A stretch of 64,000 bases of DNA from Halomonas sp. SpR1 (GCF_031010175.1 NZ_JAUAMB010000009.1:62001-126000); one strand, 5' to 3'; counted from the first letter of the stretch, positions 12,263-21,812 are shown. Numbers and translations: made by a program. Notes: generated from the letters alone by a model not told the origin.

Positions 12263-14875
12263 ATGAATACCCAATACCGTAAACCCCTGCCCGGCACGGA
12301 GCTGGATTTTTTCGATGCTCGGGAGGCAGTGGAAGATATCCAGCCCGGCGCCTATGCGCAGCTACCCTATACCTCCCGCGTGCTGGCAGAACAGCTGGTG
12401 CGCCGCTGCGATCCAGAGCTGCTCACCGATGCCTTGAAACAGCTGATTGAGCGCAGAAGCGATCTGGATTTCCCCTGGTACCCTGCACGGGTGGTCTGCC
12501 ACGACATTCTCGGCCAAACCGCGCTGGTCGACTTGGCCGGGCTGCGCGATGCGATTGCCGAGAAGGGCGGCGACCCCGCCAAGGTCAACCCGGTGGTGCC
12601 GACCCAACTGATTGTCGATCACTCGCTGGCGGTGGAGCATGCCGGGTCGGAAGAGGGCGCTTTCGAGAAAAACCGCGCCATTGAAGATCGCCGCAATGAT
12701 GACCGTTTCCACTTTATCAACTGGACGAAGACGGCCTTCGAGAACGTCGATGTGATTCCCCCCGGTAACGGCATCATGCACCAGATTAACCTGGAGAAGA
12801 TGTCGCCGGTGGTGCAGAACCGCGATGGCATTGCCTACCCGGATACCTGTGTGGGCACCGATAGCCATACGCCGATGGTAGACGCCCTGGGCGTTATCTC
12901 CGTGGGTGTCGGGGGACTGGAAGCCGAAAGTGTGATGCTGGGCCGTGCTTCCATGATGCGTTTGCCGGATATTGTCGGTGTAGAGCTGACCGGCAAATTG
13001 CAGCCCGGTATTACCGGCACCGATATGGTGCTGGCGATTACCGAGTTTTTGCGTAAAGAGCGGGTAGTCGGCGCTTATCTTGAGTTTTACGGCGAAGGCG
13101 CCGATGCGCTGACGGTCGGTGACCGCGCCACGATCTCCAATATGACCCCTGAGTACGGCGCCACGGCGGCGATGTTCTACATCGATGGCCAAACCATCGA
13201 TTACCTGAAGCTCACCGGTCGCGAAGATGAACAGGTAGCGCTGGTGGAAACCTATGCCAAGCAGACCGGCCTATGGGCGGACAGCTTAACCGAAGTTGAT
13301 TACGAACAAGTGCTGACCTTTGACCTCTCATCGGTAACACGCACACTGGCAGGGCCTTCCAACCCCCATGCCCACCTGCCCACCTCCGAGCTTGCCCAGC
13401 GAGGCATTGCCGTCGGCCTGGAGGCGGCGCAGGCGGAGGAAAAAGCCGGCAAAATGCCCGATGGCGCGGTGATCATCGCTGCCATCACCAGCTGCACCAA
13501 TACCTCCAACCCCCGCAATATGGTCGCCGCCGGGCTGATCGCCCGTAACGCCAACCGCCTTGGCTTGCTGCGTAAGCCGTGGGTAAAGTCGTCGCTGGCG
13601 CCGGGCTCGAAAACGGTCAAGATGTACCTCGAAGAAGCCGGTTTGATGAGCGAGCTGGAGAATCTTGGCTTCGGGGTGGTGGCCTACGCCTGCACCACCT
13701 GCAACGGCATGTCCGGGGCGCTGGATCCCAAAATCCAGCAGGAGATTATCGAGCGCGATCTCTATGCGACCGCGGTACTCTCCGGCAACCGCAACTTTGA
13801 TGGGCGGATTCACCCCCACGCCCAGCAGGCCTTTTTGGCGTCACCGCCGCTGGTGGTTGCGTATGCCATTGCGGGCACCATTCGCTTTGATATTGAGAAG
13901 GACGCCCTGGGGGTGGATCAGGCGGGGAATCCCGTTACCTTGAAGGATATCTGGCCCGCCGATGAAGAGATTGATGCGATTGTCAAAGCGTCGGTGAAGC
14001 CCGAGCAGTTTCGCCAGACCTATATTCCCATGTTCGACTTGGACAAGAGCGCCCGCGCCCAGGTCAGCCCGCTATACGACTGGCGCCCACAGAGTACCTA
14101 TATCCGTCGGCCGCCCTACTGGGAGGGCAATATGGCCAAGGAGCGCACTCTCAAGGGGATGCGGCCGTTGGCGATTCTGCCGGACAATATCACTACCGAT
14201 CACCTGTCGCCCTCTAACGCGATTCAGTTGAACAGCGCGGCGGGGGAGTACCTGGAGAAAATGGGTGTGCCGGAGGAGGATTTTAATTCCTACGCCACCC
14301 ACCGGGGTGACCATCTCACCGCCCAGCGGGCGACCTTCGCCAATCCCAAGCTTTTCAATGAAATGGTGCGTGACGACGATGGCAAGGTAAAGCAGGGCTC
14401 GCTGGCGCGGGTAGAACCAGAAGGCGAAGTGACTCGCATGTGGGAGGCGATCGAAACCTATATGGCGCGCAAGCAGCCGCTGATCATTATTGCCGGTGCC
14501 GATTACGGCCAAGGCTCCTCACGGGACTGGGCGGCCAAAGGTGTGGCACTGGCGGGCGTAGAGGCGATTGCCGCCGAAGGCTTTGAGCGTATTCACCGCA
14601 CCAACCTGATTGGTATGGGGGTGATGCCGCTGGAGTTTGAGCCAGGCACTACGCGTATGACACTAGGCTTAGACGGCACCGAAACCTTTGATGTGGAAGG
14701 TGCAGTTTCGCCAGGTGCGCAGCTTTCCCTGGTGATCCATCGCCAAAACGGTGATGGCGAGCGCGTACCGGTAAAATGCCGTTTGGATACCGCCGAGGAG
14801 GTGTCTATTTACACCGCCGGTGGCGTGCTGCAGCGCTTTGCCCAGGACTTTCTCGAATCCACCAGCGCTGCATAG
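12263..14875 (+). CDS. acnD: 2-methylcitrate dehydratase, Fe/S-dependent (AcnD)
   Basis: Aconitase-family Fe-S enzyme that dehydrates 2-methylcitrate to a 2-methylaconitate isomer; it needs PrpF for the cycle to continue. The 870 residues show the aconitase order: the N-terminal domain with GVGGLEAESVMLGR, the first cluster Cys in ITSCTNTSNPRN, the other two in CTTCNGMSG, and the swivel-domain motif YGQGSSRDWAAKG near the C-terminus. The frame opens at 12212 inside the terminator hairpin, so I use ATG 12263 (MNTQYRKPLPGTELDFFDAR). Its ribosome site is weak (GTGAG). prpF starts 16 bases after its stop. Confidence 0.94.
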   Translation: MNTQYRKPLPGTELDFFDAREAVEDIQPGAYAQLPYTSRVLAEQLVRRCDPELLTDALKQLIERRSDLDFPWYPARVVCHDILGQTALVDLAGLRDAIAEKGGDPAKVNPVVPTQLIVDHSLAVEHAGSEEGAFEKNRAIEDRRNDDRFHFINWTKTAFENVDVIPPGNGIMHQINLEKMSPVVQNRDGIAYPDTCVGTDSHTPMVDALGVISVGVGGLEAESVMLGRASMMRLPDIVGVELTGKLQPGITGTDMVLAITEFLRKERVVGAYLEFYGEGADALTVGDRATISNMTPEYGATAAMFYIDGQTIDYLKLTGREDEQVALVETYAKQTGLWADSLTEVDYEQVLTFDLSSVTRTLAGPSNPHAHLPTSELAQRGIAVGLEAAQAEEKAGKMPDGAVIIAAITSCTNTSNPRNMVAAGLIARNANRLGLLRKPWVKSSLAPGSKTVKMYLEEAGLMSELENLGFGVVAYACTTCNGMSGALDPKIQQEIIERDLYATAVLSGNRNFDGRIHPHAQQAFLASPPLVVAYAIAGTIRFDIEKDALGVDQAGNPVTLKDIWPADEEIDAIVKASVKPEQFRQTYIPMFDLDKSARAQVSPLYDWRPQSTYIRRPPYWEGNMAKERTLKGMRPLAILPDNITTDHLSPSNAIQLNSAAGEYLEKMGVPEEDFNSYATHRGDHLTAQRATFANPKLFNEMVRDDDGKVKQGSLARVEPEGEVTRMWEAIETYMARKQPLIIIAGADYGQGSSRDWAAKGVALAGVEAIAAEGFERIHRTNLIGMGVMPLEFEPGTTRMTLGLDGTETFDVEGAVSPGAQLSLVIHRQNGDGERVPVKCRLDTAEEVSIYTAGGVLQRFAQDFLESTSAA

Positions 14876-14890
14876 TCGGAGATAACGCTT

Positions 14891-16069
14891 ATGCATTATG
14901 CCCCTCAGATTAAAATCCCCGCCACCTATATGCGTGGCGGCACCAGTAAGGGCGTGTTTTTTAAACTTAGCGATCTACCCGAAGCCGCCCAGCAGCCCGG
15001 CGTCGCGCGGGATCAACTGTTGCTGCGGGTGATAGGCAGCCCCGACCCTTATGAGAAGCAGATAGATGGCATGGGGGCTGCCACCTCAAGCACTAGCAAA
15101 ACGGTGATTCTGTCGAAAAGCGCATCACCGGAACACGACGTGGATTACCTGTTTGGTCAGGTCTCCATCGACAAGCCCTTTGTGGATTGGAGCGGTAACT
15201 GCGGTAATCTCTCGGCGGCGGTAGGCCCTTTTGCAATTGCGAATGGCCTTATTGATCCAGCGCGTATTCCTGAAAACGGCGTGGCCGAGGTACGCATTTG
15301 GCAGGCGAATATTCACAAAACCATCGTGTCACGGGTGCCCATCGTTAATGGCGAAGTACAGGAAACTGGCGATTTCGAGCTCGATGGTGTGACCTTTCCG
15401 GCCGCGGAGATTCCGGTGGCCTTTATGGATCCGGCGGATGGCGAGGGTGCCATTTTTCCCACTGGCAATCTGATTGACGACCTAGATGTGCCAGGGGTGG
15501 GTACGCTGAAAGCAACGCTGATCAATGCCGGTATTCCCACTGTGTTTATTAACGCCGCCGACATTGGCTATACCGGCGCCGAGCTACAGGGGGCCATCAA
15601 CGGCGACAGTAAAGCGCTTGATATGTTTGAAAACATTCGCGCCCACGGGGCTGTGCGTATGGGGCTGGTCAGTGATATTAGCGAAGCTGCCAACCGCCAG
15701 CACACGCCCAAAGTAGCTTTTGTTGGCCCACCGGCAGATTACGTTTCATCAAGCGGAAAAAGCGTCCAGGCGGCCGATATCGATCTGCTGGTGCGGGCGC
15801 TCTCTATGGGCAAATTGCACCATGCCATGATGGGCACCGCTGCGGTTGCTATTGCCGCTGCCGCGGCGATTGAAGGCACGTTGGTAAACCTGGCAGCGGG
15901 TGGTGGTAAACGTAATGCAGTCACCTTTGGACACCCGTCGGGTAGCTTGCGTGTCGGTGCAGAAGCAAACCTGATAGATGGGCGCTGGTGTATCGAGCAG
16001 GCGGTGATGAGTCGCAGTGCGCGGGTATTGATGGAAGGGTTTGTGAAAATTCCTGGCGACAGCTTTTAG
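14891..16069 (+). CDS. prpF: 2-methylaconitate cis-trans isomerase
   Basis: PrpF isomerises the trans-2-methylaconitate made by AcnD to the cis form that aconitase can hydrate. The 392 residues match the family (diaminopimelate-epimerase-like fold in two halves). The N-terminal signature YMRGGTSKGVFF is followed by MGAATSSTSKTVILS and VDWSGNCGNLSAAVGPFAI, and the C-terminal half has KLHHAMMGTAAVAIAAAAAI. Cys and Lys residues at the expected active-site positions (GNCGNL, SKGVF) are present. GGAG precedes the ATG. The acnD-prpF pair is the usual arrangement in organisms with the Fe-S variant of the cycle. Confidence 0.94.
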   Translation: MHYAPQIKIPATYMRGGTSKGVFFKLSDLPEAAQQPGVARDQLLLRVIGSPDPYEKQIDGMGAATSSTSKTVILSKSASPEHDVDYLFGQVSIDKPFVDWSGNCGNLSAAVGPFAIANGLIDPARIPENGVAEVRIWQANIHKTIVSRVPIVNGEVQETGDFELDGVTFPAAEIPVAFMDPADGEGAIFPTGNLIDDLDVPGVGTLKATLINAGIPTVFINAADIGYTGAELQGAINGDSKALDMFENIRAHGAVRMGLVSDISEAANRQHTPKVAFVGPPADYVSSSGKSVQAADIDLLVRALSMGKLHHAMMGTAAVAIAAAAAIEGTLVNLAAGGGKRNAVTFGHPSGSLRVGAEANLIDGRWCIEQAVMSRSARVLMEGFVKIPGDSF

Positions 16070-16083
16070 TAAGTCTTTCTTGG

Positions 16084-16113
16084 GCCATACTGACTTGAGC
16101 CATACTGAGTAGG
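16084..16113. repeat. Two 15-bp direct repeats in the prpF-prpD gap
   Basis: GCCATACTGACTTGA is followed immediately by GCCATACTGAGTAGG; the first 10 bases are identical. This is another short tandem duplication at a gene boundary. Confidence 0.6.
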
Positions 16114-16138
16114 TGACTCAACCGCAGGAGAGAGCGCT

Positions 16139-17647
16139 ATGTCTTCCAGATCGTCTTCCAAACCGTCCGCCACATCCGAAGCCAATGAGCGGCCTGACTA
16201 CGACCCCGAGCTACAGGCTATTGCCGACTATGTGCTCAATTATCAGGTGGAATCTGAAGAGGCATTGGAAACGGCCCGCTACTGCCTGATGGATACGCTG
16301 GGTTGCGGACTACTGGCGCTGCGCTTTCCTGAGTGTACCAAGCACCTTGGGCCGATAGTGGAAGGCACGGTGGTGCCGTTTGGGGCACGTGTGCCAGGCA
16401 CCTCGCTCCGCCTTGACCCGGTGAAGGCAGCGTGGGACATCGGCTGTATCATCCGTTGGTTGGATTATAACGATACCTGGCTCGCCGCAGAGTGGGGGCA
16501 CCCCTCCGATAATCTGGGTGGGATACTCGCTGTGGCCGACCACCTCTCTCAGCGGCAGGTCGCCCAAGGTGAAGCGCCGCTGGTGATGCGTGATGTGCTA
16601 AATGCCATGGTAATGGCTCATGAGATCCAGGGTGTGCTGGCGCTGGAGAATAGCTTTAACCGGGTAGGGCTCGATCACGTGGTGCTGGTGAAAGTGGCCT
16701 CAACCGCGGTGGCCGCTAAGCTGAAGGGAGCCAATCGCGAGCAACTGCTCTCGGCACTCTCTCATGCCTGGGTGGATGGCCAGAGTCTGCGCACCTATCG
16801 CCATGCCCCCAACGCCGGTTCGCGTAAAAGCTGGGCCGCTGGGGACGCTACTTCACGAGGCGTGCGCTTGGCAGATATTGCCCTACGCGGTGAAATGGGT
16901 ATCCCCAGCGCGCTATCGGCCCCTCAGTGGGGGTTCTACGATGTGCTATTCAGCCATGCCAACAAAGATTTAAGCCTGAAGCCTGCGGCTGATCGCCGCC
17001 TTCGCTTCCAGCGTGAGTTTGGCAGTTACGTGATGGAGAATATCCTGTTTAAGATCTCCTTCCCCGCTGAGTTTCATGCCCAAACGGCTTGCGAAGCCGC
17101 TGTGGCACTGCACCCTCAGGTGAAAGATCGTCTGGACGAAATTGATAGGGTGGTACTCACTACCCATGATTCGGCTATTCGGATTATTTCCAAAACCGGC
17201 GCACTCGCCAATCCGGCGGATCGCGACCACTGCCTGCAATACATGACCGCGGTGCCACTTATTTTTGGTGCCCTTGCCGCTGAGCACTATGAAGACAGTT
17301 TTCATGCAGCACATCCGTTGATAGATGAGCTGCGAGGCAAAATGGTGGTAGAAGAAAATGCCGAGTATTCGGCGGATTACCACGATCCTGAAAAGCGCTC
17401 TATCGCCAATGCGGTGCAGGTATTTTTCAACGATGGGAGTGCGACGGATCAAGTCGCAGTGGAGTACCCGATAGGCCATCGTCGTCGAAGGGAAGCGGGG
17501 ATGCCGCTACTGGTTGAAAAGTTTGAGCGCCATTTGGCGACCCGATTTCCATCAAGCCGTTGCCAAACCATCACTCAACTATGCAGCCAACAGACAGCAC
17601 TTGAAACGTTGCCAGTTCATAAGTTTATGGATTTGTGGATGATTTAA
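16139..17647 (+). CDS. prpD: 2-methylcitrate dehydratase PrpD (MmgE/PrpD family)
   Basis: Fe-S-independent 2-methylcitrate dehydratase making 2-methyl-cis-aconitate. The 502 residues fit PrpD (E. coli 483). Typical stretches are [20 protein letters not shown] near the N-terminus, the active-site region [20 protein letters not shown], then [19 protein letters not shown] and [27 protein letters not shown] precedes the ATG. The gene closes a cluster that already holds acnD-prpF, so two non-homologous dehydratases for the same step are encoded side by side. Confidence 0.93.
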   Translation: MSSRSSSKPSATSEANERPDYDPELQAIADYVLNYQVESEEALETARYCLMDTLGCGLLALRFPECTKHLGPIVEGTVVPFGARVPGTSLRLDPVKAAWDIGCIIRWLDYNDTWLAAEWGHPSDNLGGILAVADHLSQRQVAQGEAPLVMRDVLNAMVMAHEIQGVLALENSFNRVGLDHVVLVKVASTAVAAKLKGANREQLLSALSHAWVDGQSLRTYRHAPNAGSRKSWAAGDATSRGVRLADIALRGEMGIPSALSAPQWGFYDVLFSHANKDLSLKPAADRRLRFQREFGSYVMENILFKISFPAEFHAQTACEAAVALHPQVKDRLDEIDRVVLTTHDSAIRIISKTGALANPADRDHCLQYMTAVPLIFGALAAEHYEDSFHAAHPLIDELRGKMVVEENAEYSADYHDPEKRSIANAVQVFFNDGSATDQVAVEYPIGHRRRREAGMPLLVEKFERHLATRFPSSRCQTITQLCSQQTALETLPVHKFMDLWMI

Positions 17648-17663
17648 AGCAGACTGTACCAAA

Positions 17664-17687
17664 GCCCGGCGCCTATGCTGACCGGGC
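17664..17687. terminator. Weak hairpin in the prpD/comEA convergent gap
   Basis: GCCCGG and CCGGGC pair across a 12-base loop between two convergent genes. There is no clear T-run on either side, so it may be a weak terminator or an mRNA 3' hairpin. Confidence 0.35.
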
Positions 17688-17714
17688 GATTGTGGTGGCT
17701 AACCAATGTTACCT

Positions 17715-17996
17715 CTATTCAAATGTCACTTGATCCTGCAAGCGGTCAACGGTGGCAGACCCAATGCCACTGACGCGCTCTAGGTCGGCAGCGCTTTCAA
17801 AGAGGCCATTGGTTTCGCGCTCTTCAATAATCGCTTCGGCCCGGCTGGGGCCAATGCCCGGTAGTTCGGCCAGTAGCTCAGCGTCGGCAGTATTGACGTT
17901 AATCGGGGCCACTTCCTGGGCCTGCACGCCACTGGAAAGACCTAAGCTAATGCTAAACAGTAGCGCGGCCAAAACTCCTTTAAGTTTCATGTTCAT
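17715..17996 (-). CDS. ComEA-like helix-hairpin-helix protein
   Basis: A small exported DNA-binding protein of the ComEA type, which in competent bacteria binds incoming DNA in the periplasm. The 93 residues comprise a signal peptide (KLKGVLAALLFSISLGL, cleavage near VQAQ) and two helix-hairpin-helix motifs: NVNTADAELLAELPGIGPSR and a second around DLERVSGIGSATVDRL. The frame can begin six bases further upstream at a TTG, but AAGGA sits 9 bases before ATG 17996. Many gammaproteobacteria without proven competence carry such genes, so a role in transformation is only a suggestion. Confidence 0.85.
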   Translation of the reverse strand: MNMKLKGVLAALLFSISLGLSSGVQAQEVAPINVNTADAELLAELPGIGPSRAEAIIEERETNGLFESAADLERVSGIGSATVDRLQDQVTFE

Positions 17997-18049
17997 CTTC
18001 AATGATCCTTTTAATAACGTTGGAGGACTTGGGTTACGCAGACGGCGTT

Positions 18050-18077
18050 GCGTAGAGGTTTTTAGGCGTAGAGGTTT
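18050..18077. repeat. Two exact 12-bp direct repeats GCGTAGAGGTTT
   Basis: The copies at 18050-18061 and 18066-18077 are identical and 16 bases apart start to start. They lie nearer to the comEA-like gene, about 55 bases upstream of its start. They could be a tandem regulator site or a replication-slippage product. Confidence 0.6.
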
Positions 18078-18265
18078 CTACTCGTGCCAGTGTTCATAAC
18101 AAGCACGATCAACACCGATGCATTACTAACTTAGCTTTATTGCAAAGGCGTTTCTGTAAGAGATCTATGACAGCGTTTGTAAGTTTTTAGCTATCCATTT
18201 ATGGCAAAAGTCTTACATGTTGCTGTCCTATCGCCGACATACAGAGGCGAGGAGTAGGGTGAGGC

Positions 18266-18274
18266 TGATATAAT
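18266..18274 (+). promoter_or_regulatory. Extended -10 promoter candidate for pyrF
   Basis: TGATATAAT combines a perfect TATAAT hexamer (18269-18274) with the TGn extension, 28 bases upstream of the GTG start. No good -35 lies at the usual distance, as is common for extended -10 promoters. Confidence 0.5.
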
Positions 18275-18301
18275 GGCTAAAAACGTATTTGGAGCAACGT
18301 T

Positions 18302-19003
18302 GTGGCCACCGATTCCCCGCTTATTATTGCCCTTGATTACCCTTCGCTAGACGCTGCGCTCTGCATGGCGGATCAGCTAGATCCCGCCCGCTGTCGAGTG
18401 AAAGTAGGTAAAGAGCTGTTTACCCGCAGCGGCCCTGCGGTGCTAGAAGCGCTGCATGGTAGAGGGTTTGAGGTGTTTCTGGATCTTAAATTTCACGATA
18501 TTCCCAATACCGTTGCCAGCGCAGTGCAGGCGGCGGCAGAGCAGGGCGTGTGGATGGTCAACGTACATGCCAGCGGCGGGCGGCGGATGATGGAGGCGGC
18601 TGTGCAGCGTCTGGAGCAGCACGCTTTAACGACCCACTTAATCGCCGTCACCGTATTGACCAGTATGCAGGCCGACGATTTGGCGGAGCTGGGTATAAAG
18701 GCCCCACTGGCCGAACACGTAGAGCGCTTGGCGCTGCTGGCGAAGCAGAGTGGTTTGCAAGGGGTGGTTTGCTCAGCCCAGGAGTCTGCGCGGATTAAAA
18801 CGCTATGCGGTGAATCTTTCCTGAAAGTCACCCCAGGCATTCGGCCAAGCTTTGCAGTCGCTAACGACCAGCAGCGGACGATGAGCCCAAGCGAAGCACT
18901 TCAGGCAGGAAGTAGCCATCTGGTTATTGGACGCCCCGTCACTCAGGCTGATGATCCTATGGAGGCGCTGGCGGCGATTGAGGCGGAGCTTGAAACGCAC
19001 TGA
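18302..19003 (+). CDS. pyrF: Orotidine 5'-phosphate decarboxylase
   Basis: Cytosolic enzyme of the last step of UMP synthesis. The 233 residues match the bacterial enzyme. Motifs: [13 protein letters not shown] with the substrate-binding Asp, [12 protein letters not shown], the catalytic block [11 protein letters not shown] (Lys and Asp pair), [12 protein letters not shown], and the phosphate-binding end [15 protein letters not shown]. The start is GTG, preceded by TTGGAG. It converges on lapB with a 22-base gap. In E. coli pyrF lies downstream of lapA-lapB on the same strand; here the same neighbours are kept but pyrF is inverted. Confidence 0.95.
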   Translation: MATDSPLIIALDYPSLDAALCMADQLDPARCRVKVGKELFTRSGPAVLEALHGRGFEVFLDLKFHDIPNTVASAVQAAAEQGVWMVNVHASGGRRMMEAAVQRLEQHALTTHLIAVTVLTSMQADDLAELGIKAPLAEHVERLALLAKQSGLQGVVCSAQESARIKTLCGESFLKVTPGIRPSFAVANDQQRTMSPSEALQAGSSHLVIGRPVTQADDPMEALAAIEAELETH

Positions 19004-19025
19004 ATCTCTCGCAGCCTTACGAGCA

Positions 19026-20231
19026 CTATTCGCCCTCGACGCCAATCACCGGTTTAATTGTGCCCCAGAAACGGCAACTGGGGCACTGCCACTGTAAGGC
19101 GTCGCTGGCAAAGCCACAGCGCTGGCAGCGATGGCGGGTACGGTTAAGTAGCAGTGCATCGGTATGATGTTTTAGCAGCAGCAGGCGTGTATCCGGGGAA
19201 GGTTTTCCGCTAAGCCGCTGGCTTTCAATATACAGGTCGATCAAATAATCCAGCCCGCCTAAGCTCGGCACGGCGCGCAGACGTCCGCCGATCAACTCAA
19301 TTGCTTTGTCGACACCGTCGCGCTGATGAACGAGCTGCCCCAGCGCAATAATAGTACTGGTATAAGGCGCTTGCTCCAGCAGCCGATAAAGGTGGGCCTC
19401 AAAACCTGCTTCATCATTATTGCGCAAATAGGCGTGCCTGAGGGCGGGCAGCATGGTAGAGATATGCGCTATGTCCTGGCGCGGAATGTTGTCTAATCGC
19501 CCTATAGCGCGGGCATAGTGCCCATTGTCCATCTCTAATTCGGCCAACATCAAGGTGGCGCGAACGCAATTTTCATCCAGTTGCAGCGCTTGTTTGAGGT
19601 GCTTTTTAGCCAGTGGTCGGCTGGCTTCACTTATTTCTTCCAGTGCCAGTTCGCATAGCCAGTGGGCCGCGGGGCGCCGCATTTTAGGATACTGTTTCAG
19701 CAGCGGTTGGATAACGTCGAGGGCTTGCTGCCACGCTTTTTCGCGTTCCAGTAAATCGATAAGCATCTGTTTGGCAGCGTAGCGGTGTTCGTGATCACCA
19801 CTCTGTTCCAGCAGCGTATTGAGCAGCCGCTGGGCGCGATCATGCACACCAAGTGCCATAAAGTCACGGGCAAGCTCAAGCTGGATCTGCTCATTGGTAT
19901 GCTGTGAAAGGGCGGGGCGCGCTAACAGGTTTTGGTGGATGCTGACCGCTTTATCCGCCTCGCCACGGGCGCGAAACAGTTTGCCGAGGGCGATATGGGT
20001 ATGCACCGTGTCGCTGTTGACCGCAAGCACATTAATAAAGGTATTGATCGCTTCGTCGGGCTGCTCGTTAAGCAGGTAGTTAAGCCCGACGAAGTAGTCC
20101 CGGGAGAGCGCCTGCGAGGAGGTCGTGGGCGGTTCGGTGCGATGTCGACGGCGTCCGGCTTGGCGATAACCTAACCCGTAACCGATGGCAATGGCGACCA
20201 GCAGTACGCTTAGCAGCGCAACATCCAGCAT
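19026..20231 (-). CDS. lapB: Lipopolysaccharide assembly protein LapB (YciM)
   Basis: Inner-membrane-anchored, cytoplasm-facing TPR protein. In E. coli it directs FtsH to degrade LpxC and so balances LPS and phospholipid synthesis. The 401 residues have an N-terminal anchor (VALLSVLLVAIAIGYGLGY), several TPR-like helical pairs (FVGLNYLLNEQPDEAINTF, HTHIALGKLFRARGEADKAV and others) and a C-terminal rubredoxin-type metal site with two CxxC pairs, RCQRCGF and QCPSCRFWG. All four cysteines are present. It directly abuts lapA (TAA-ATG). Confidence 0.93.
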   Translation of the reverse strand: MLDVALLSVLLVAIAIGYGLGYRQAGRRRHRTEPPTTSSQALSRDYFVGLNYLLNEQPDEAINTFINVLAVNSDTVHTHIALGKLFRARGEADKAVSIHQNLLARPALSQHTNEQIQLELARDFMALGVHDRAQRLLNTLLEQSGDHEHRYAAKQMLIDLLEREKAWQQALDVIQPLLKQYPKMRRPAAHWLCELALEEISEASRPLAKKHLKQALQLDENCVRATLMLAELEMDNGHYARAIGRLDNIPRQDIAHISTMLPALRHAYLRNNDEAGFEAHLYRLLEQAPYTSTIIALGQLVHQRDGVDKAIELIGGRLRAVPSLGGLDYLIDLYIESQRLSGKPSPDTRLLLLKHHTDALLLNRTRHRCQRCGFASDALQWQCPSCRFWGTIKPVIGVEGE

Positions 20232-20537
20232 TTATGCCAGTTCCTTAAACTCCTGGGTGCGCAGGCTGTCGAGCTCTTTACGTTGCTGCTTATTCTGTCG
20301 CTGGCTGCGGGCCAGGGTTGCCTTTAACCGAACGTAGACGCCTAGCATGGCGAGCATGCCCAGTATGACGCCAAACACCAAGGTCGCTAGTAGCCACACC
20401 GAGAGCGATACTGCCGGTAGCTCCAGCCAAATAAGGTTCAAGGCAATGGTTTGCTGATTATTAACGGCAAACAGAATACCTACCAGCACTACTATCAGCA
20501 AAATAACGGCTAGAATCAGCCCTTTGATCCAACGCAT
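20232..20537 (-). CDS. lapA: Lipopolysaccharide assembly protein LapA domain protein
   Basis: Small inner-membrane protein (101 residues) cotranscribed with lapB. Two hydrophobic segments, GLILAVILLIVVLVGILFAV and VWLLATLVFGVILGMLAMLG, frame the short loop NQQTIALNLIWLELPAV, the usual LapA (YciS) layout. A basic coiled tail (ARSQRQNKQQRKELDSL) follows. AGGAAA precedes the ATG, and its TAA touches the lapB ATG, which implies translational coupling. Confidence 0.9.
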   Translation of the reverse strand: MRWIKGLILAVILLIVVLVGILFAVNNQQTIALNLIWLELPAVSLSVWLLATLVFGVILGMLAMLGVYVRLKATLARSQRQNKQQRKELDSLRTQEFKELA

Positions 20538-20616
20538 TTGAGTTTCCTAGTCTGTGACATTCACGGTAGCGCTATTGTGTACGACTCTAGCGGCGACGTC
20601 ATCCCACGATTAGTAG

Positions 20617-20913
20617 CTAGTAGCCGAGCGCCCGACTAGCGTCTACCTGCTCGCGCAGCTCCTTGCCAGGTTTAAAGTGCGGCACATACTTGCCTTCCAG
20701 ATCAACTGCTTCGCCTGTTTTTGGATTGCGCCCTACCCGCGGCTCCCGGTAGTGCAGTGAAAAACTGCCGAAACCACGGATCTCAACGCGACCGCCGCTA
20801 GAAAGAGAATCCGTCATGTCGTCCAGGATAATACGCACCGCCGTTTCAACATCTTTGGCGGACAACTCCGGCTGACGCATCGCAATTTGTTCGATTAATT
20901 CAGATTTAGTCAT
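20617..20913 (-). CDS. ihfB: Integration host factor subunit beta
   Basis: Nucleoid protein that forms a heterodimer with IHF-alpha and bends DNA by about 160 degrees at WATCAANNNNTTR sites. The 98 residues begin [18 protein letters not shown] and contain the beta-arm signature [20 protein letters not shown] with the Pro that intercalates at the kink. The open frame reaches 30 codons further upstream, but AGGGAG lies in front of ATG 20913 and the extension is not like the family. It lies just upstream of lapA on the same strand, as in E. coli (rpsA-ihfB-lapAB). Confidence 0.94.
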   Translation of the reverse strand: MTKSELIEQIAMRQPELSAKDVETAVRIILDDMTDSLSSGGRVEIRGFGSFSLHYREPRVGRNPKTGEAVDLEGKYVPHFKPGKELREQVDASRALGY

Positions 20914-21117
20914 CGGTTGGCTCCCTGCGAACATTGAAGGCCGTGACGCTTGCGACCTCGCTAACATCAAATTCAGCATACTGCGCAATTCAATATAAAA
21001 CAATTCAGATAAAACAAGGTTCTAGGTACTTTTACAGCATAGGCGAAGTAGGGCGCTGGCGCGACCCTGTGGCTTAGGTATACTGGCCACTCATTTATCG
21101 AATCGGAGCGGCTGACG

Positions 21118-21411
21118 TTGAACGACGACAATTCCCCAGCAGCCATTTTGCGCAAACGGCTTTATTGGCACTCCCGGCGCGGCATGTGGGAGCTTGATCT
21201 GCTGCTTATACCTTTTCTTGAACAGCGTTTTGACCATCTCAGCGAAGCGGATCAACTGGCCTACCAGCAGCTTATTAAAGGTGAAGATCAGGATCTGTTT
21301 GTCTGGTTAATGCACCGGGAGTGGCCCGAGGAGCCTAGCCAGCGGCGTATCGTACAAATGATCGTTGAACATGCTGAAACCACCGATAATTCTGTCTATC
21401 GTACCCTCTAA
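21118..21411 (+). CDS. sdhE: FAD assembly factor SdhE
   Basis: Small cytosolic protein (97 residues) that promotes covalent flavinylation of SdhA. The family's RGxxE motif appears as RRGMWELD near residue 21, and the fold's other block LLLIPFLEQRF follows. The start is a TTG with CGGAG in front; no better start lies nearby. It overlaps the following ygfX-like gene by about 41 bases, the same pairing as in E. coli (ygfY-ygfX). Confidence 0.88.
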   Translation: MNDDNSPAAILRKRLYWHSRRGMWELDLLLIPFLEQRFDHLSEADQLAYQQLIKGEDQDLFVWLMHREWPEEPSQRRIVQMIVEHAETTDNSVYRTL

Positions 21412-21802
21412 GTATTGGCTGCTGGCCCAATCTGGCTTGTTGTTCGGGATAGTGGCGATGAGCTATTGGGTAGGGGGCGGGTCATTGGCAGTGGCGATGG
21501 TAGTGCTGGGCGCTGCCATTGGTTGGCGCGGCTATCTTCGTCAACCTAAAGGCTTGCTTTCGCTTACGTCGACGGTACCTCAAGTTCAAGGCCGCTGGCT
21601 GAGCGAGGCGCAGCCAGCGGAGAGAACCCTGGCGCAACAAAGTGAAGATCTGGGTGACGAAGCGCAAGTACGTTGTGACTATTTAGGGCCCTGGTTAATA
21701 GGGCTATATGTAGGTAAGCAGCGGGTTTGGCTCTGGCCTGATAGCGCGCCCGAAAAAAACCTGCGTAAGGTAAGGCAGCTGTTCCATCGTCCGGGTCGCT
21801 AA
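21371..21802 (+). CDS. ygfX: YgfX-like membrane protein
   Basis: A 143-residue protein with two hydrophobic segments near the N-terminus (LLAQSGLLFGIVAMSYWVGG and LAVAMVVLGAAIGW) and a basic soluble C-terminal domain ending VWLWPDSAPEKNLRKVRQLF, the pattern of YgfX/CptA. In E. coli YgfX was proposed as a toxin acting on FtsZ and MreB and SdhE as its antitoxin; the SdhE flavinylation role has made that view doubtful. The call rests largely on position and topology. ATG 21371 lacks its own ribosome site, consistent with coupling to sdhE. A TTG at 21365 is an alternative start. Confidence 0.7.
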   Translation: MLKPPIILSIVPSKYWLLAQSGLLFGIVAMSYWVGGGSLAVAMVVLGAAIGWRGYLRQPKGLLSLTSTVPQVQGRWLSEAQPAERTLAQQSEDLGDEAQVRCDYLGPWLIGLYVGKQRVWLWPDSAPEKNLRKVRQLFHRPGR

Positions 21803-21812
21803 CGTTTTTCTC

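Larger units (their letters stand above)
17997..18301. other. Divergent intergenic region, comEA/pyrF
   Basis: 305 bases without a gene. It holds two exact 12-bp direct repeats GCGTAGAGGTTT at 18050-18061 and 18066-18077 (16-base period) and the pyrF promoter candidate near 18270. The stretch between them is AT-rich with no further structure that I can support. Confidence 0.5.

Noticed and set aside
12362..13192. 276-codon open frame antisense to acnD
   Set aside because: It lies wholly within acnD on the opposite strand, has no ribosome site, is rich in His, Gln and Arg, and is a by-product of the GC-rich codon pattern of acnD.
21118..21802. sdhE-ygfX as a toxin-antitoxin system
   Set aside because: SdhE is an established flavinylation factor with its RGxxE motif intact; the toxin-antitoxin proposal for this pair is doubtful.
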